Shown here: in pieces, positions 1-8,456 of the stretch
Layout of the letters: every line of letters starts with the position of its first letter
Position numbering within the stretch: the first letter of the stretch is position 1
Source of the DNA: Alphaproteobacteria bacterium 33-17
GTDB lineage: Bacteria; Pseudomonadota; Alphaproteobacteria; Rickettsiales; 33-17
Direction of reading: 5' to 3'
Assembly: GCA_001897445.1 (NCBI GenBank)
Contig: MKSX01000027.1
Coordinates: forward strand, 1-64,000
DNA: 64,000 bases
The notes under the pieces: model-generated
Told to the model about the DNA's origin: nothing
The model's database searches: none
Seen by the model: only the letters and a program-made list of their open reading frames with translations
Made by a program: the position numbers and the translations under genes

Positions 1-71
1 TCCTTATTATAACCCTTTCAGACATCCTTATTGTCAACCCTTTTCCGTCACCAAAACTTTGAACTTCTACA

Positions 72-100
72 ATTGCGAGAGGTTTAAACCTCGAAGCAAT
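72..100. repeat. imperfect palindrome
   Basis: The core GAGGTTTAAACCTC at 79-92 is a perfect 14-base palindrome, flanked by ATTGC (72-76) and GCAAT (96-100), which also pair. It belongs to the palindrome-rich non-coding stretch 1-401. Function unknown; RNA hairpin or mobile palindromic element are both possible. Confidence 0.6.
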
Positions 101-120
101 CCATAATAATTTACAGAAAA

Positions 121-151
121 ATAGATTGCCACAAAATGCGTTGCATTTTTC
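121..151 (+). repeat. 31-bp direct repeat, copy 1
   Basis: This stretch, beginning ATAGATTGCC and ending GCATTTTTC, is identical to 234-264. The two copies are 113 bases apart and flank the hairpin at 180-211. No gene lies in 1-401. Confidence 0.75.
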
Positions 152-179
152 GCAATGACATCCAGCAAGTCCTATCGTC

Positions 180-211
180 ATCGCGAGGAAAATGGAATTT
201 TCCGTGGCGAT
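180..211. repeat. hairpin-forming palindrome
   Basis: ATCGCGAGGAAAAT (180-193) and the reverse complement of the right arm (196-211) agree except for a small mismatch next to the ATCGC end. There is almost no loop. Such ATCGCGAGG palindromes recur in AT-rich intracellular alphaproteobacteria. No function can be read from it. Confidence 0.55.
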
Positions 212-233
212 ACAATACAATTTAAGTACATTT

Positions 234-264
234 ATAGATTGCCACAAAATGCGTTGCATTTTTC
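234..264 (+). repeat. 31-bp direct repeat, copy 2
   Basis: Identical to 121-151. Together with the palindromes at 72-100 and 180-211 it fills most of the 401-base gene-free left end. Confidence 0.75.
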
Positions 265-304
265 TCTAATAGACGTAGCGTAACCTATATAATTACAAGG
301 AATG

Positions 305-386
305 TAGAGTGAATTAAGTTGACTTTTGCTCATAAATAGCAAGCGATATGTAGAAAAATCTACATAACTGAGGAAATGACGCATAC
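305..386 (-). repeat. dispersed ~80-bp repeat, copy A
   Basis: Read on the minus strand this is nearly the same sequence as 8286-8365 read on the plus strand (GCGTCATTTCCTCA, then a TGTAG...CTACA hairpin, then CAACTTAATTCACT). It lies just beyond the 3' end of the 402-1760 gene. Related shorter copies are near 15140-15371. Confidence 0.7.
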
Positions 387-401
387 CAAAATTATAAATA
401 C

Positions 402-1760
402 TTAATTATAAGTAACAGAAACCGCATTTTGTGCTTTTGGCTGTATTGAAACCCTCCAGTGATCAACTTTTTTGCTTCCTAAATTGCTATATTTATCATC
501 AGATAAAAATACAGCCTCTTCATTATTATTCATCAAATTTTGATACTTATCAGCAAGCTTGTTGGTGTGACCCAGGAAGAAAATATCCTTAACACAAGTT
601 CCAATCTCTTTTTGACCACGTTTTGCACTAACGCTATTGATAAAGCCACCGAAAAACCTGCCTATAGCATATCCAGTAAAACCAAGTGCCATCATTGTAA
701 ATTTAGCCTGTTTGTTATAATGTCCAATTGCTAATCCACAAAAAGTCAGTAGAAATGTAGCTAACCAGCGATAGGCTTTAGTAGAGCTGTATAAATAATT
801 TGAATAATCTTTTTTCTTGAGATCCAGATTTTTAGTCACATAACTAAAGAAATGCTCAAATGATAAATCCTTCATTGTAACTAAAATATTGTTGTTCGAT
901 ACATTTATATCTGCACGATTTTTCATTTTATTTACAGCTTTTATAACCTTATCACGTAATGTATATATCACGCCAATCTGCGCTGATTTATTAGCATAAT
1001 TAAACTGATAGAAGCTTGTCATCTCAAAAAATTTATCATTGGCTTTACTTTTTTGAGGGTAAATGACATTGCTAATCTCAGGGAGTTGTTTGCTTTTGTA
1101 TTGCTTCACGCTGTAGATATTATTTTGTATAGACTTGTCATTATAAAGTTTTGGTAATGTATTATACTTTATATCCCAATTATGAGTAGTTGTGGCATTT
1201 AAATTTATCTCAAACCCAGTATCAATTTGTTTTGGTCTATCAGGTGCTTTTAATTTATTAACAGCAAAATTAACTGCATTTAAAGTAACACTACTGTCAT
1301 TATTCTCAGGTATAATATCAAACTTATCAAACAAACTTTTCGCCGACTCAAATAACTCGGGATACTGCGAGAACTTGCATAAATGAACGCAATTTATAAT
1401 GAAGGCATTTAAGTTATAAGGTGATGTTGTATGCTTTTCATAAAGTCTTGGTAAAAACCCGGGCTGTCTGTCTTTGTAAGGTTTGTATTGTAAATTTATT
1501 CTTTGAATGTCATCTAAACTTTGATTATTTTCGGATGCAATTATTGTCATGAAATGCCTTTTGTGATCATTAGACATTCCACTGTAATAAACTTCAAAAT
1601 AACTTATGGCATGCTCGGCAGTGGGAAAATTTATATATACGGTTTTATTAAAGTCATTGAAATATGGTGCTATAAGTAAAATAGGTGTTGGGGCAAAGCT
1701 CGATAAAATATCACCAGTTTTTCCAAGCTCAGAGTTTTTAAAGTTAATTCTACTTTTCAT
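402..1760 (-). CDS. unknown protein with membrane hairpin and NADAR-like motif
   Basis: Unrecognised 452-residue protein. The ATG has AGGAG seven bases upstream, so the start is secure. Residues 45-50 read FPTAEH, resembling the short Pro-Thr/Ser-Glu-His signature of NADAR/YbiA N-glycosidases, but I cannot follow the rest of that fold, so this is only a hint. Residues 331-348 and 354-373 are hydrophobic and separated by a short basic loop, which suggests a membrane hairpin; about 80 mainly polar residues follow. There is no signal peptide. It is separated from the copB-like gene by 64 bases containing a probable terminator, so it is likely transcribed alone. Confidence 0.75.
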   Translation of the reverse strand: MKSRINFKNSELGKTGDILSSFAPTPILLIAPYFNDFNKTVYINFPTAEHAISYFEVYYSGMSNDHKRHFMTIIASENNQSLDDIQRINLQYKPYKDRQPGFLPRLYEKHTTSPYNLNAFIINCVHLCKFSQYPELFESAKSLFDKFDIIPENNDSSVTLNAVNFAVNKLKAPDRPKQIDTGFEINLNATTTHNWDIKYNTLPKLYNDKSIQNNIYSVKQYKSKQLPEISNVIYPQKSKANDKFFEMTSFYQFNYANKSAQIGVIYTLRDKVIKAVNKMKNRADINVSNNNILVTMKDLSFEHFFSYVTKNLDLKKKDYSNYLYSSTKAYRWLATFLLTFCGLAIGHYNKQAKFTMMALGFTGYAIGRFFGGFINSVSAKRGQKEIGTCVKDIFFLGHTNKLADKYQNLMNNNEEAVFLSDDKYSNLGSKKVDHWRVSIQPKAQNAVSVTYN

Positions 1761-1790
1761 TTTTTAACTCCTGATTGATAGTTAAGTTAT

Positions 1791-1816
1791 AAAAAACATA
1801 AGTATAAAATTATACT
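1791..1816 (-). terminator. possible terminator after the metal-ATPase operon
   Basis: The self-complementary AGTATAAAATTATACT at 1801-1816 is followed, on the minus strand, by a T-rich stretch (complement of 1791-1800). It lies between the stop of the ATPase gene and the next reverse gene. The stem is short and AT-rich. Confidence 0.4.
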
Positions 1817-1824
1817 AACACCCT

Positions 1825-3801
1825 TTAAAATTTTTTAAATCTTAAAATACTAGAATTTACAATACTTACCACATCGCTTAAGGAATTTAAAATCGTTGCC
1901 ATAAGTGGTGAAATGATAATACCATAAGGTACAAGCAAGCCAGAAGATAAAGGAATTACAATAGCATTATAGCCAATTGCAAAATATATATTTTGACGCA
2001 TTTTACTATGTGCAGCTTTTGCAAAATTGATAGTGGTTATAATGTCGCTTAAATGGCTTTTAACCAAAATAATATCAGCCGATTCAAGTGCAACTTCAGT
2101 ACCTGCACCAATTGCAATACCAACACTTGCCTGAGTAAGGGCAGGAGCATCATTAATACCGTCACCAATCATCGCAACAATATGACCCTGAGTTTTGAGT
2201 TCCTCAATTTTATTGAGTTTATCTTTGGGTGATACACCCGCAAACACGCTTTCAATACCAACCTGAGATGCAATTTCATTAGCAGTTATCTCGTTATCAC
2301 CAGTTAGCATAATTGGCTTGATTCTAAGCTTTTTTAGGCTCGCTATAACACTAGTCGCATCTGGTCTGATAGTGTCGCTTAAAACTAATGCGCCAATTAA
2401 CTGATTATCGCTACTTAAAAACGCATAGGTTCCGCTAGTTTTAACTTCTGTTGCTATTAATTGTTTTGCTCCCGTAATATTTTTTAGAACATAATCCATA
2501 TTAGTAACATAATAACTTTCACCATCTATATCGCCTTTAAGACCAACGCCAGGCAATGCGGTAAAATTATTGGCTTTAAGTAATTCTATATTGTTTTTGC
2601 TAGCATATTTTACAATGCTTTTAGCAATCACATGTTCTGAGTGTGCCTCAAGTGATGCAATAATGCTTAGTACTTGCTCACCAGAGTAACTATTATTAAA
2701 AGCTTTAATTTTCGTAACATCAAACTCACCAGTAGTGATTGTTCCTGTTTTATCAAAAACTATTACATCGCTACTTGCTAATAATTCAAACGCTTTACGG
2801 TTTCTAATTAAAATGCCTTTTTTTGCAGCCCGACTAGAGATAATTGCAATTACTATCGGTATAGCAAGCCCTAATGAATGTGGGCATGATACTACAAAAA
2901 CACTGATTGCTCTTTCAATAGCAAAGTATGTTTCTGACTTTATAACAAAATACCAAATTATAAATGTTAAAATTCCCGCTGAGGTCGCAACTTTAGTAAG
3001 AATTCCTGCGCCTTTGTCAGCAAAATCCTGAGTCAGTGATTTGGTCTGCTGAGCGTCTTTTAGCATATTAACAATAGAGCTAATATAAGTAGAACTTGCG
3101 CTATTGGTAACCTTAATTTTTATAGATCCGTTATCATTGATACACCCGCCAATAACCTTGCTACCAACGTGTTTAGAAACGGGTTTAGATTCACCTGTAA
3201 TAAGGCTTTCGTTAACGGTAGTTGAACCATCCATAATTTCGCCATCAATCGGTATACGCTCACCAGGTTTTACGAGTACCACATCACCGATCTTTAGGCT
3301 TTTAATAGGAACCTGACTAATTTTATCATTTTCAATAAGGTTTGCAGTACTGGGTAGTAAGTCACCCAGTTTATTAATCGAATCCCCAGCTTTTAAAGTA
3401 GACTTAGACTCAATAATATGACCAGTAAGCATTACCAGAATCATAGTCGAAAGCTCAAAGTAATACTGCTTTCCTTCTATAATATCAAAATCCGCAAGTA
3501 GGCTAAAAACATAAGTGATGGTAATCGCGCTTCCTACTAATGACATCATGCCAGGGCTTAGTCTTTTCATCTCATGGTAAAAGCCTTCTAAAAACTCCCA
3601 ACCCGAGTACCAAAATATGGCGGAGCTTGCGATAATTACTAAGTAATGCTGAAATAAATCCTTCTCGAATTTTATAGGTGAAATTAGGTCAAAGAACTGT
3701 GAGTTAACAAAAATAGGTATGAAAAATATAATAGCAACTGCTAGTTTTTTATATAAGTTTTTCAGTTCATGATCATTTTCAGCGCAGCAAGACGACCCCA
3801 T
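1825..3801 (-). CDS. P1B-type heavy-metal ATPase, CopB-like
   Basis: P-type ATPase of 658 residues that should pump copper or a similar metal across the inner membrane. The actuator TGES is near residues 202-205, the channel motif CPH at 306-308 (CPH rather than CPC marks the CopB-like P1B-3 group), the phosphorylation motif DKTGT at 350, then TGD and GDGINDAPAL. There is no N-terminal metal-binding domain, only a Cys pair in MGSSCC. In the last helix pair the usual Met-Ser-x-Ser-Thr metal motif reads NSLSD, so two likely ligand-site residues differ and metal specificity is uncertain. The start has AGGA upstream inside the preceding gene. It is the third gene of a reverse operon after dsbB and coq7 (8-base gap), an odd mix of copper, quinone and disulfide chemistry. 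Confidence 0.93.
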   Translation of the reverse strand: MGSSCCAENDHELKNLYKKLAVAIIFFIPIFVNSQFFDLISPIKFEKDLFQHYLVIIASSAIFWYSGWEFLEGFYHEMKRLSPGMMSLVGSAITITYVFSLLADFDIIEGKQYYFELSTMILVMLTGHIIESKSTLKAGDSINKLGDLLPSTANLIENDKISQVPIKSLKIGDVVLVKPGERIPIDGEIMDGSTTVNESLITGESKPVSKHVGSKVIGGCINDNGSIKIKVTNSASSTYISSIVNMLKDAQQTKSLTQDFADKGAGILTKVATSAGILTFIIWYFVIKSETYFAIERAISVFVVSCPHSLGLAIPIVIAIISSRAAKKGILIRNRKAFELLASSDVIVFDKTGTITTGEFDVTKIKAFNNSYSGEQVLSIIASLEAHSEHVIAKSIVKYASKNNIELLKANNFTALPGVGLKGDIDGESYYVTNMDYVLKNITGAKQLIATEVKTSGTYAFLSSDNQLIGALVLSDTIRPDATSVIASLKKLRIKPIMLTGDNEITANEIASQVGIESVFAGVSPKDKLNKIEELKTQGHIVAMIGDGINDAPALTQASVGIAIGAGTEVALESADIILVKSHLSDIITTINFAKAAHSKMRQNIYFAIGYNAIVIPLSSGLLVPYGIIISPLMATILNSLSDVVSIVNSSILRFKKF

Positions 3802-3809
3802 AATTTTTC

Positions 3810-4337
3810 CTATATTTTCTCAGCTATTTTAATAGCAATTTTGCTGGTAGTGTTGATTAATTTATATAGTAAAGAATAAGCAGGAGCGGTTTTAGAACCC
3901 GACCTAATTGCTTCATCGTGATGCTCAAGTTCGTCATCCCTGAATTTCTGTATGGTATCTACTAATTCAGGCTCAATTTCTCTAAGCTCTTCAATCTGAT
4001 TATTATAATGTTCGGTGATTGCGGCTTCTACTGCTTCGGTGCATAACATTGCGGCCTCTACACTCATTTTGGCTGTAATTTTGCCAAGCATAAATCCGCC
4101 AATATTCCACAAAGGAGATAGCAAACTCGGTCTTATATGGCGTTTAAGCAGCTCATTTTCAAAGAATTCAAGGTGTTCTTCTTCCTGTTTTGCCATATGT
4201 TCTATTTTGCTATTGCCAAGAAGTACTGAAAGCTGACCGCGATAAATATGTTTTGCCCCATATTCACCTGCATGGTTTACCCTTAAAATTTCTGATAATC
4301 TTTCAGATTTAGATTTGTCGCCAGGCAAATAAGTCAT
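3810..4337 (-). CDS. coq7: demethoxyubiquinone hydroxylase Coq7
   Basis: Di-iron monooxygenase of the penultimate ubiquinone biosynthesis step, converting demethoxyubiquinone to the hydroxylated product. The 175 residues match the family in length. Di-iron ligands are visible in RVNHAGEYGA, QEEEHLEFF, the TEAVEAAITEHY helix and DELEHHDEA, giving the repeated E-x-x-H pattern of the ferritin-like fold. It lies 6 bases after dsbB and 8 bases before the metal ATPase, clearly co-transcribed. Presence of Coq7 implies aerobic respiration with ubiquinone. Confidence 0.96.
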   Translation of the reverse strand: MTYLPGDKSKSERLSEILRVNHAGEYGAKHIYRGQLSVLLGNSKIEHMAKQEEEHLEFFENELLKRHIRPSLLSPLWNIGGFMLGKITAKMSVEAAMLCTEAVEAAITEHYNNQIEELREIEPELVDTIQKFRDDELEHHDEAIRSGSKTAPAYSLLYKLINTTSKIAIKIAEKI

Positions 4338-4343
4338 TGTTTT

Positions 4344-4781
4344 TTACTGCTTTTTTGTTAAATAAATTCCGAAAAATAAGACTAAACTATGATATATAAA
4401 GTTTACATTTGCAAGAGAAAGCCCAAGAATTCTAAAATTTACTTCCCTGCAATCTGGCATTTTGTTAAATATATCGTTTAAATCATTAGGAACTACGCAG
4501 TCTACAATCGGTTCTATAACTTTAAGCTCAATGAGGCTGTGGTATCCCGATAGTGCAAGTGATGCAATAACAGCCATAAATAGTAAAGGCATTTTGATGC
4601 CAGATGGGCTGAATGTAAGCATTGGGATTGTTGCGTAAAATATATATCTTTCATAAAGGCAAAGTTCGCAAGGTTTTATATGGAAATGGTACTGAAGTAA
4701 AAGCGCACCACTTACGGCAACTATCAATGAAAATACATAGCAAAAAATAAAGTATTTTTGAATTAAAGATTTCGTTTGCAT
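4344..4781 (-). CDS. dsbB: DsbB-family disulfide oxidoreductase
   Basis: Inner-membrane protein that reoxidises a DsbA-like thiol oxidase and passes electrons to ubiquinone. About 145 residues with four hydrophobic segments. The first periplasmic loop has CELC followed by LYERY, the quinone-reactive Cys pair; the second Cys pair is in the loop reading DCVVPND and PDCREV. I chose the ATG at 4781; a GTG at 4790 would add three residues, and neither start has a strong ribosome site. It leads the operon with coq7, and linkage to quinone synthesis fits its electron acceptor. Confidence 0.88.
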   Translation of the reverse strand: MQTKSLIQKYFIFCYVFSLIVAVSGALLLQYHFHIKPCELCLYERYIFYATIPMLTFSPSGIKMPLLFMAVIASLALSGYHSLIELKVIEPIVDCVVPNDLNDIFNKMPDCREVNFRILGLSLANVNFIYHSLVLFFGIYLTKKQ

Positions 4782-4838
4782 ACTAGGCACTTCGGTATTA
4801 GATTAATGCTTGATTAACAGAATCGCAGGTATTTTATT

Positions 4839-5102
4839 ATGTCGCAAGCAAAAATTATTATTTATACAAAAAATAATTGCCCTTACTGTGTTAAAGCTAA
4901 ACACTTACTTACAATGAAAAACGTTGCATTTGAAGAAATTGATACTACAGGCAATGATGAATTAAGACTAAAGTTAGTTGAAATGTCAGGTGGCAGAAAA
5001 ACTGTGCCTCAGATATTTATAAATGACGTGTGCTATGGTGGGTTTGATGATATTTACAAACTTGACCAGGAAGGAAAATTAGATGTACTTTGGGATATGT
5101 AA
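4839..5102 (+). CDS. grxC: glutaredoxin 3 (GrxC)
   Basis: Dithiol glutaredoxin of 87 residues that uses glutathione to reduce protein disulfides and mixed disulfides. The active site CPYC is at residues 14-17, the cis-proline loop is TVPQIFI, and the C-terminal GGFDDIYKLDQEGKLD glutathione-binding segment is typical of GrxC. It is divergently placed from dsbB and is followed by tRNA-Pro on the other strand. The glutamate-cysteine ligase at 40290-41444 shows that the cell can make the glutathione precursor. Confidence 0.95.
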   Translation: MSQAKIIIYTKNNCPYCVKAKHLLTMKNVAFEEIDTTGNDELRLKLVEMSGGRKTVPQIFINDVCYGGFDDIYKLDQEGKLDVLWDM

Positions 5103-5110
5103 CTAGAAGA

Positions 5111-5187
<77 letters not shown>

Positions 5188-5204
5188 AATCGTTGATAGG
5201 CTGG

Positions 5205-5233
5205 AATATAAAATAGAACTTTTAACTTGTCAA
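5205..5233 (-). promoter_or_regulatory. promoter of tRNA-Pro
   Basis: On the minus strand TTGACA (5233-5228) is followed after 17 bases by TATATT (5210-5205), placing the start of transcription about ten bases before the tRNA 5' end at 5187. Near-consensus sigma-70 type. Confidence 0.75.
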
Positions 5234-5243
5234 ATATATTTTT

Positions 5244-6137
5244 ATGAAAATAAAACACTTAATATCGATAAATGATCTAGGTCAGGATGAAATAGATTAT
5301 GTTTTTAATGCAGCTCAGTCTTTTAAAAAAGGCGTCAATAACAAAAGGTTAGAGGATAAGTCGGTTGCAACCATCTTCTTTGAAGACTCTACCCGTACTA
5401 AGTCATCATTTACCCTAGCTGCTAGCAAACTGGGAATGCATGTGCTTAACCTCGAGGTTTCACAGTCTTCTATTACTAAAGGCGAAAGTATGATTGATAC
5501 TATTAATACAATAGCAGCGTATGGTACTTCTGCGGTAGTAATCAGGCATAAAGAAAGCGGTATATTAAAGCTTATATCTAATAAGGTAAATGCCAGTATT
5601 ATTAGTGCAGGTGAGGGATGTTTTGAGCATCCAACCCAGTCTTTACTCGATTTTGTTACCATAAAAGAACATTTTGGTAATGTAAAAGGCTTAAAAATAG
5701 CTATAGTCGGTGACATATTACATAGTAGGGTGGCGCGTTCTAATATTAAGCTTTTAACAAAGCTTGGCGCTCACATAAACTTAGTGGGGCCTACAACTTT
5801 AGTGCCAGACTATAATATTCCAAATGTTAAGGTTTATCATAATCTTACGGACGGTATTATGGGTGCAAATGTAATATACGTGCTTAGAATTCAAAAAGAA
5901 AGAATGGATCTTAAGTTTATTTCCTCGTTTGAAGATTATGCAAGGCTTTACCAAGTGTCGCATGATACCTTGAAAAATGCTGATAAAGACGTAATAATAA
6001 TGCACCCAGGGCCTAAAAATAGGGGCGTGGAAATTACATCAAATCTTGCGGATGACGGAAAATATAGTAAAGTACTCACCCAAGTAGAAAATGGTCTTTA
6101 TACAAGACAGGCAATATTTAGTTTAATATGCGGATAA
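5244..6137 (+). CDS. pyrB: aspartate carbamoyltransferase catalytic chain
   Basis: Joins carbamoyl phosphate to aspartate, the committed step of pyrimidine synthesis. 297 residues. The carbamoyl-phosphate site is FEDSTRTKSSF, followed by HPTQSLLDF, the aspartate loop region YVLRIQKER and MHPGPKNRGVEI. No regulatory pyrI lies next to it. The ATG at 5244 is just past the promoter of the divergent tRNA-Pro. It is 6 bases upstream of pyrC, with pyrF close behind, so three pathway steps are encoded together. Retention of de novo pyrimidine synthesis separates this organism from Rickettsia proper. Confidence 0.97.
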   Translation: MKIKHLISINDLGQDEIDYVFNAAQSFKKGVNNKRLEDKSVATIFFEDSTRTKSSFTLAASKLGMHVLNLEVSQSSITKGESMIDTINTIAAYGTSAVVIRHKESGILKLISNKVNASIISAGEGCFEHPTQSLLDFVTIKEHFGNVKGLKIAIVGDILHSRVARSNIKLLTKLGAHINLVGPTTLVPDYNIPNVKVYHNLTDGIMGANVIYVLRIQKERMDLKFISSFEDYARLYQVSHDTLKNADKDVIIMHPGPKNRGVEITSNLADDGKYSKVLTQVENGLYTRQAIFSLICG

Positions 6138-6143
6138 TTAAAA

Positions 6144-7472
6144 ATGACAGATAAATTCAGTAAACCTCATAATTATAAAAATGTACCGAAATTCCTTTAT
6201 AACGCAAGGATAATGGATCCCAAAACCAATACCGATACTATTGGCGGTCTTATTATCGAAGATGGCAAAATTATGGACTTTGGAAGCCATCTGCAAGATG
6301 TTCTTCAGGCTTCTGATTCATATCAAAAAATTGACTGTAAAGGTAATGTTTTAGCGCCGGGTCTTGTTGATATTCAGGTGCATTTTCGTGAGCCTGGTCA
6401 AACACATAAAGAAACAATAGAATCGGGTAGTAAATCTGCTGTAAGTGGTGGTATTACAACTGTTGTTTGTCAGCCTAATACTAAGCCTGTAATCGATAGC
6501 AAAACTATTGTCGATATTATTAAAGATAAAGCAAGAAATGCTTATTGTTCTATCAGAACTTACGCTGCGATTTCTAAGGGAATGAAAGGCGAGGAGCTGA
6601 GTGACATGGCAGAGCTTGCAGAAGCTGGTGTTGTGGGCTTTACCGATGATGGACTTCCGCTTATGAACTCGCTTTTAATGCGTAGAGCTTTTGAGTACTC
6701 TAAGGAGCTAGGGCTTCCTATAGTTCAGCATGCTGAAGACCTTAATTTAACTGCTGGTGGATGCATTAATGAAGGCAGGGTGTCTTTTGAGCTTGGTGTA
6801 AAAGGAATACCTAACATTTCGGAATCAGTTATGGTTGCAAGGGACATCGAGATTTTAAGGGCGACAGGTGGGCATTACCATGTTCTTCATGTATCAACTA
6901 AGGAATCCATGGATCTTATTGAAAGAGCTAAAAATGACGGTCTAAATGTGACCTGTGAAGTTGCGCCTCATCACTTTACACTAACAGATGAAGCGGTGAT
7001 GAAATATGGAACAAACGCCAAAATGAACCCTCCGCTTAGAAGTCAGGTGGATGTTGATGCTCTTATTTCAGCTATGCAAAGAGGGATAGTAGATGCAATT
7101 GCTACCGACCATGCTCCACACGATTTTTCTAGTAAAAACACTACTTTAGCTCAGGCAACATTTGGTATTGTAGGCGTTGAAACTATGCTCCCACTTTCAC
7201 TTGCGCTATATCATCAGGGTAAAATTTCCCTTATGGATGTGCTAAATATGATGACATACAGAGCTTCTAAAGTTCTAAACTTGGGTGTTGGTGCTATTGA
7301 AAAAGGAGCTTCTGCTGCCCTTTGCCTAATTGACCTTGATCGTAAATGGGTGCATAGAGCCAATGACCTACATTCAATTTCTAAAAACACGCCGTTTGAC
7401 GGATGGGAAATGCAGGGTAAGGCCGTTATGACGCTATATGCTGGTGATGTGGTATTTAAAGACAATATTTAG
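6144..7472 (+). CDS. pyrC: dihydroorotase, class I
   Basis: Zinc-dependent amidohydrolase of 442 residues closing carbamoyl aspartate to dihydroorotate. The N-terminal metal motif reads QVHFREPG; the first His of the usual H-x-H is Gln, a variant I recall from alphaproteobacterial class I enzymes. Other ligands look intact: VQHAED, HVLHVST and IATDHAPH. The substrate-binding NTKP segment is present. It follows pyrB by 6 bases, so co-translation with its substrate-producing enzyme is likely. Because so much of the active site is kept, I take it as active rather than as a silent PyrC-like subunit. Confidence 0.95.
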   Translation: MTDKFSKPHNYKNVPKFLYNARIMDPKTNTDTIGGLIIEDGKIMDFGSHLQDVLQASDSYQKIDCKGNVLAPGLVDIQVHFREPGQTHKETIESGSKSAVSGGITTVVCQPNTKPVIDSKTIVDIIKDKARNAYCSIRTYAAISKGMKGEELSDMAELAEAGVVGFTDDGLPLMNSLLMRRAFEYSKELGLPIVQHAEDLNLTAGGCINEGRVSFELGVKGIPNISESVMVARDIEILRATGGHYHVLHVSTKESMDLIERAKNDGLNVTCEVAPHHFTLTDEAVMKYGTNAKMNPPLRSQVDVDALISAMQRGIVDAIATDHAPHDFSSKNTTLAQATFGIVGVETMLPLSLALYHQGKISLMDVLNMMTYRASKVLNLGVGAIEKGASAALCLIDLDRKWVHRANDLHSISKNTPFDGWEMQGKAVMTLYAGDVVFKDNI

Positions 7473-7550
7473 CCTAGGTCTTTGGTTAAAATCCCTTAGC
7501 TATAGGGCGATATAAATTAGAGTAATCTTTTGAAATATATGGAGAAAAGA

Positions 7551-8249
7551 ATGTTACCCAAAAACAAGCTATTTGTTGCTTTAGATAACATGGATATTGC
7601 GGGTATAAACAGAACCTTAGAGCCGATCGCAGATTTGGTAGGCGGTATTAAGCTTGGGATGGAGTTTTGGAATAGATACAATGTTAATGGTGTTAAGCGC
7701 CTTACAAAAACCCATAATCTGCCGCTTTTTCTGGATCTTAAGCTTCATGATATTCCAAATACTGTGGCACATGGTTTGAAATTTGCCCTGAAGTGCCACC
7801 CATTTATGACCACAATCCATGCGGCTGGTGGGGCAAATATGATAAGGGCAGCCAAGGATACTATTTTAGATAGTGAATCCCCAGAAACCAAGCTTTTGGC
7901 AGTAACGGTGCTAACAAGCCTAACCCAGAGTGATTTGGGGGCTATGGGATTTGCAGGTAGCGTAAGTGATACAGTGCTAAAACTCGCTGATAATGCTATA
8001 AAATCGGGTGTAGATGGTATAGTTTGCTCGCCGCTTGAGATTGACCTTATCCGCCAGAATTTCGGTAAGGATATCATGGTTGTAACCCCAGGAATTCGTA
8101 TGCAAACCGGTGGGGATGATCAAAAACGTACCCTAACGCCTAAAGAGGCCGTAGAAAAGGGAGCGTCATATATTGTTGTTGGCAGACCGATTACGGAAGC
8201 TTCGGATATAAAACAGGTAACTCAGGATATTATTAGGATAATATCCTAG
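7551..8249 (+). CDS. pyrF: orotidine 5'-phosphate decarboxylase
   Basis: Decarboxylates OMP to UMP. 232 residues from the ATG at 7551, which has GGAG at the right distance; in-frame TTG (7530) and ATG (7539) codons upstream would extend the protein but lack such a site. The catalytic Asp-Lys pair is in FLDLKLHDIPNTV and the phosphate-binding end in VTPGIR and YIVVGRPIT. Third gene of the pyr cluster; its final codons lie inside the terminator hairpin. Confidence 0.96.
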   Translation: MLPKNKLFVALDNMDIAGINRTLEPIADLVGGIKLGMEFWNRYNVNGVKRLTKTHNLPLFLDLKLHDIPNTVAHGLKFALKCHPFMTTIHAAGGANMIRAAKDTILDSESPETKLLAVTVLTSLTQSDLGAMGFAGSVSDTVLKLADNAIKSGVDGIVCSPLEIDLIRQNFGKDIMVVTPGIRMQTGGDDQKRTLTPKEAVEKGASYIVVGRPITEASDIKQVTQDIIRIIS

Positions 8250-8271
8250 AATTATCCTAATATAGTTTTTT
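8231..8271 (+). terminator. rho-independent terminator of the pyr operon
   Basis: The perfect 12-base arms TATTAGGATAAT (8231-8242) and ATTATCCTAATA (8251-8262) enclose an 8-base loop that contains the pyrF stop codon, and are followed by a run of T (8266-8271). Confidence 0.75.
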
Positions 8272-8285
8272 AAGTTTAGGTTTGC

Positions 8286-8365
8286 GTGCGTCATTTCCTC
8301 ACTCATGTAGATTTTACTACATATCGCCCTTTATTTCTGTGCAAAACTCAACTTAATTCACTATA
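8286..8365 (+). repeat. dispersed ~80-bp repeat, copy B
   Basis: Nearly the same sequence as the reverse complement of 305-386. The middle can form the hairpin ATGTAG-loop-CTACAT. Like copy A, it lies just after the 3' end of a gene (pyrF). Shorter relatives at 15138-15202 and 15329-15371 share GCGTCGCTT...ACTCAC. Confidence 0.7.
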
Positions 8366-8403
8366 ATGTTTTGTTTAAATTGAGTGGATGTATTAATTAA
8401 AAG

Positions 8404-8432
8404 TTGACATTTTGTTAATATTTTGGTAAATT
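8404..8432 (+). promoter_or_regulatory. promoter of the three-gene membrane-paralog cluster
   Basis: TTGACA (8404-8409), 17-base spacer, TAAATT (8427-8432). The spacer carries GTTAAT at its fifth to tenth base, the same position as in the promoters at 31904-31932, 46213-46241 and 21120-21148. The small palindrome GGTAAATTACC overlaps the -10 and could be an operator. Confidence 0.65.
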
Positions 8433-8456
8433 ACCATCAATAAAATAAGGTATAAA

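Noticed and set aside
2735..3316. Plus-strand frames inside the metal ATPase gene
   Set aside because: They are complements of conserved ATPase motifs, hence shadows.
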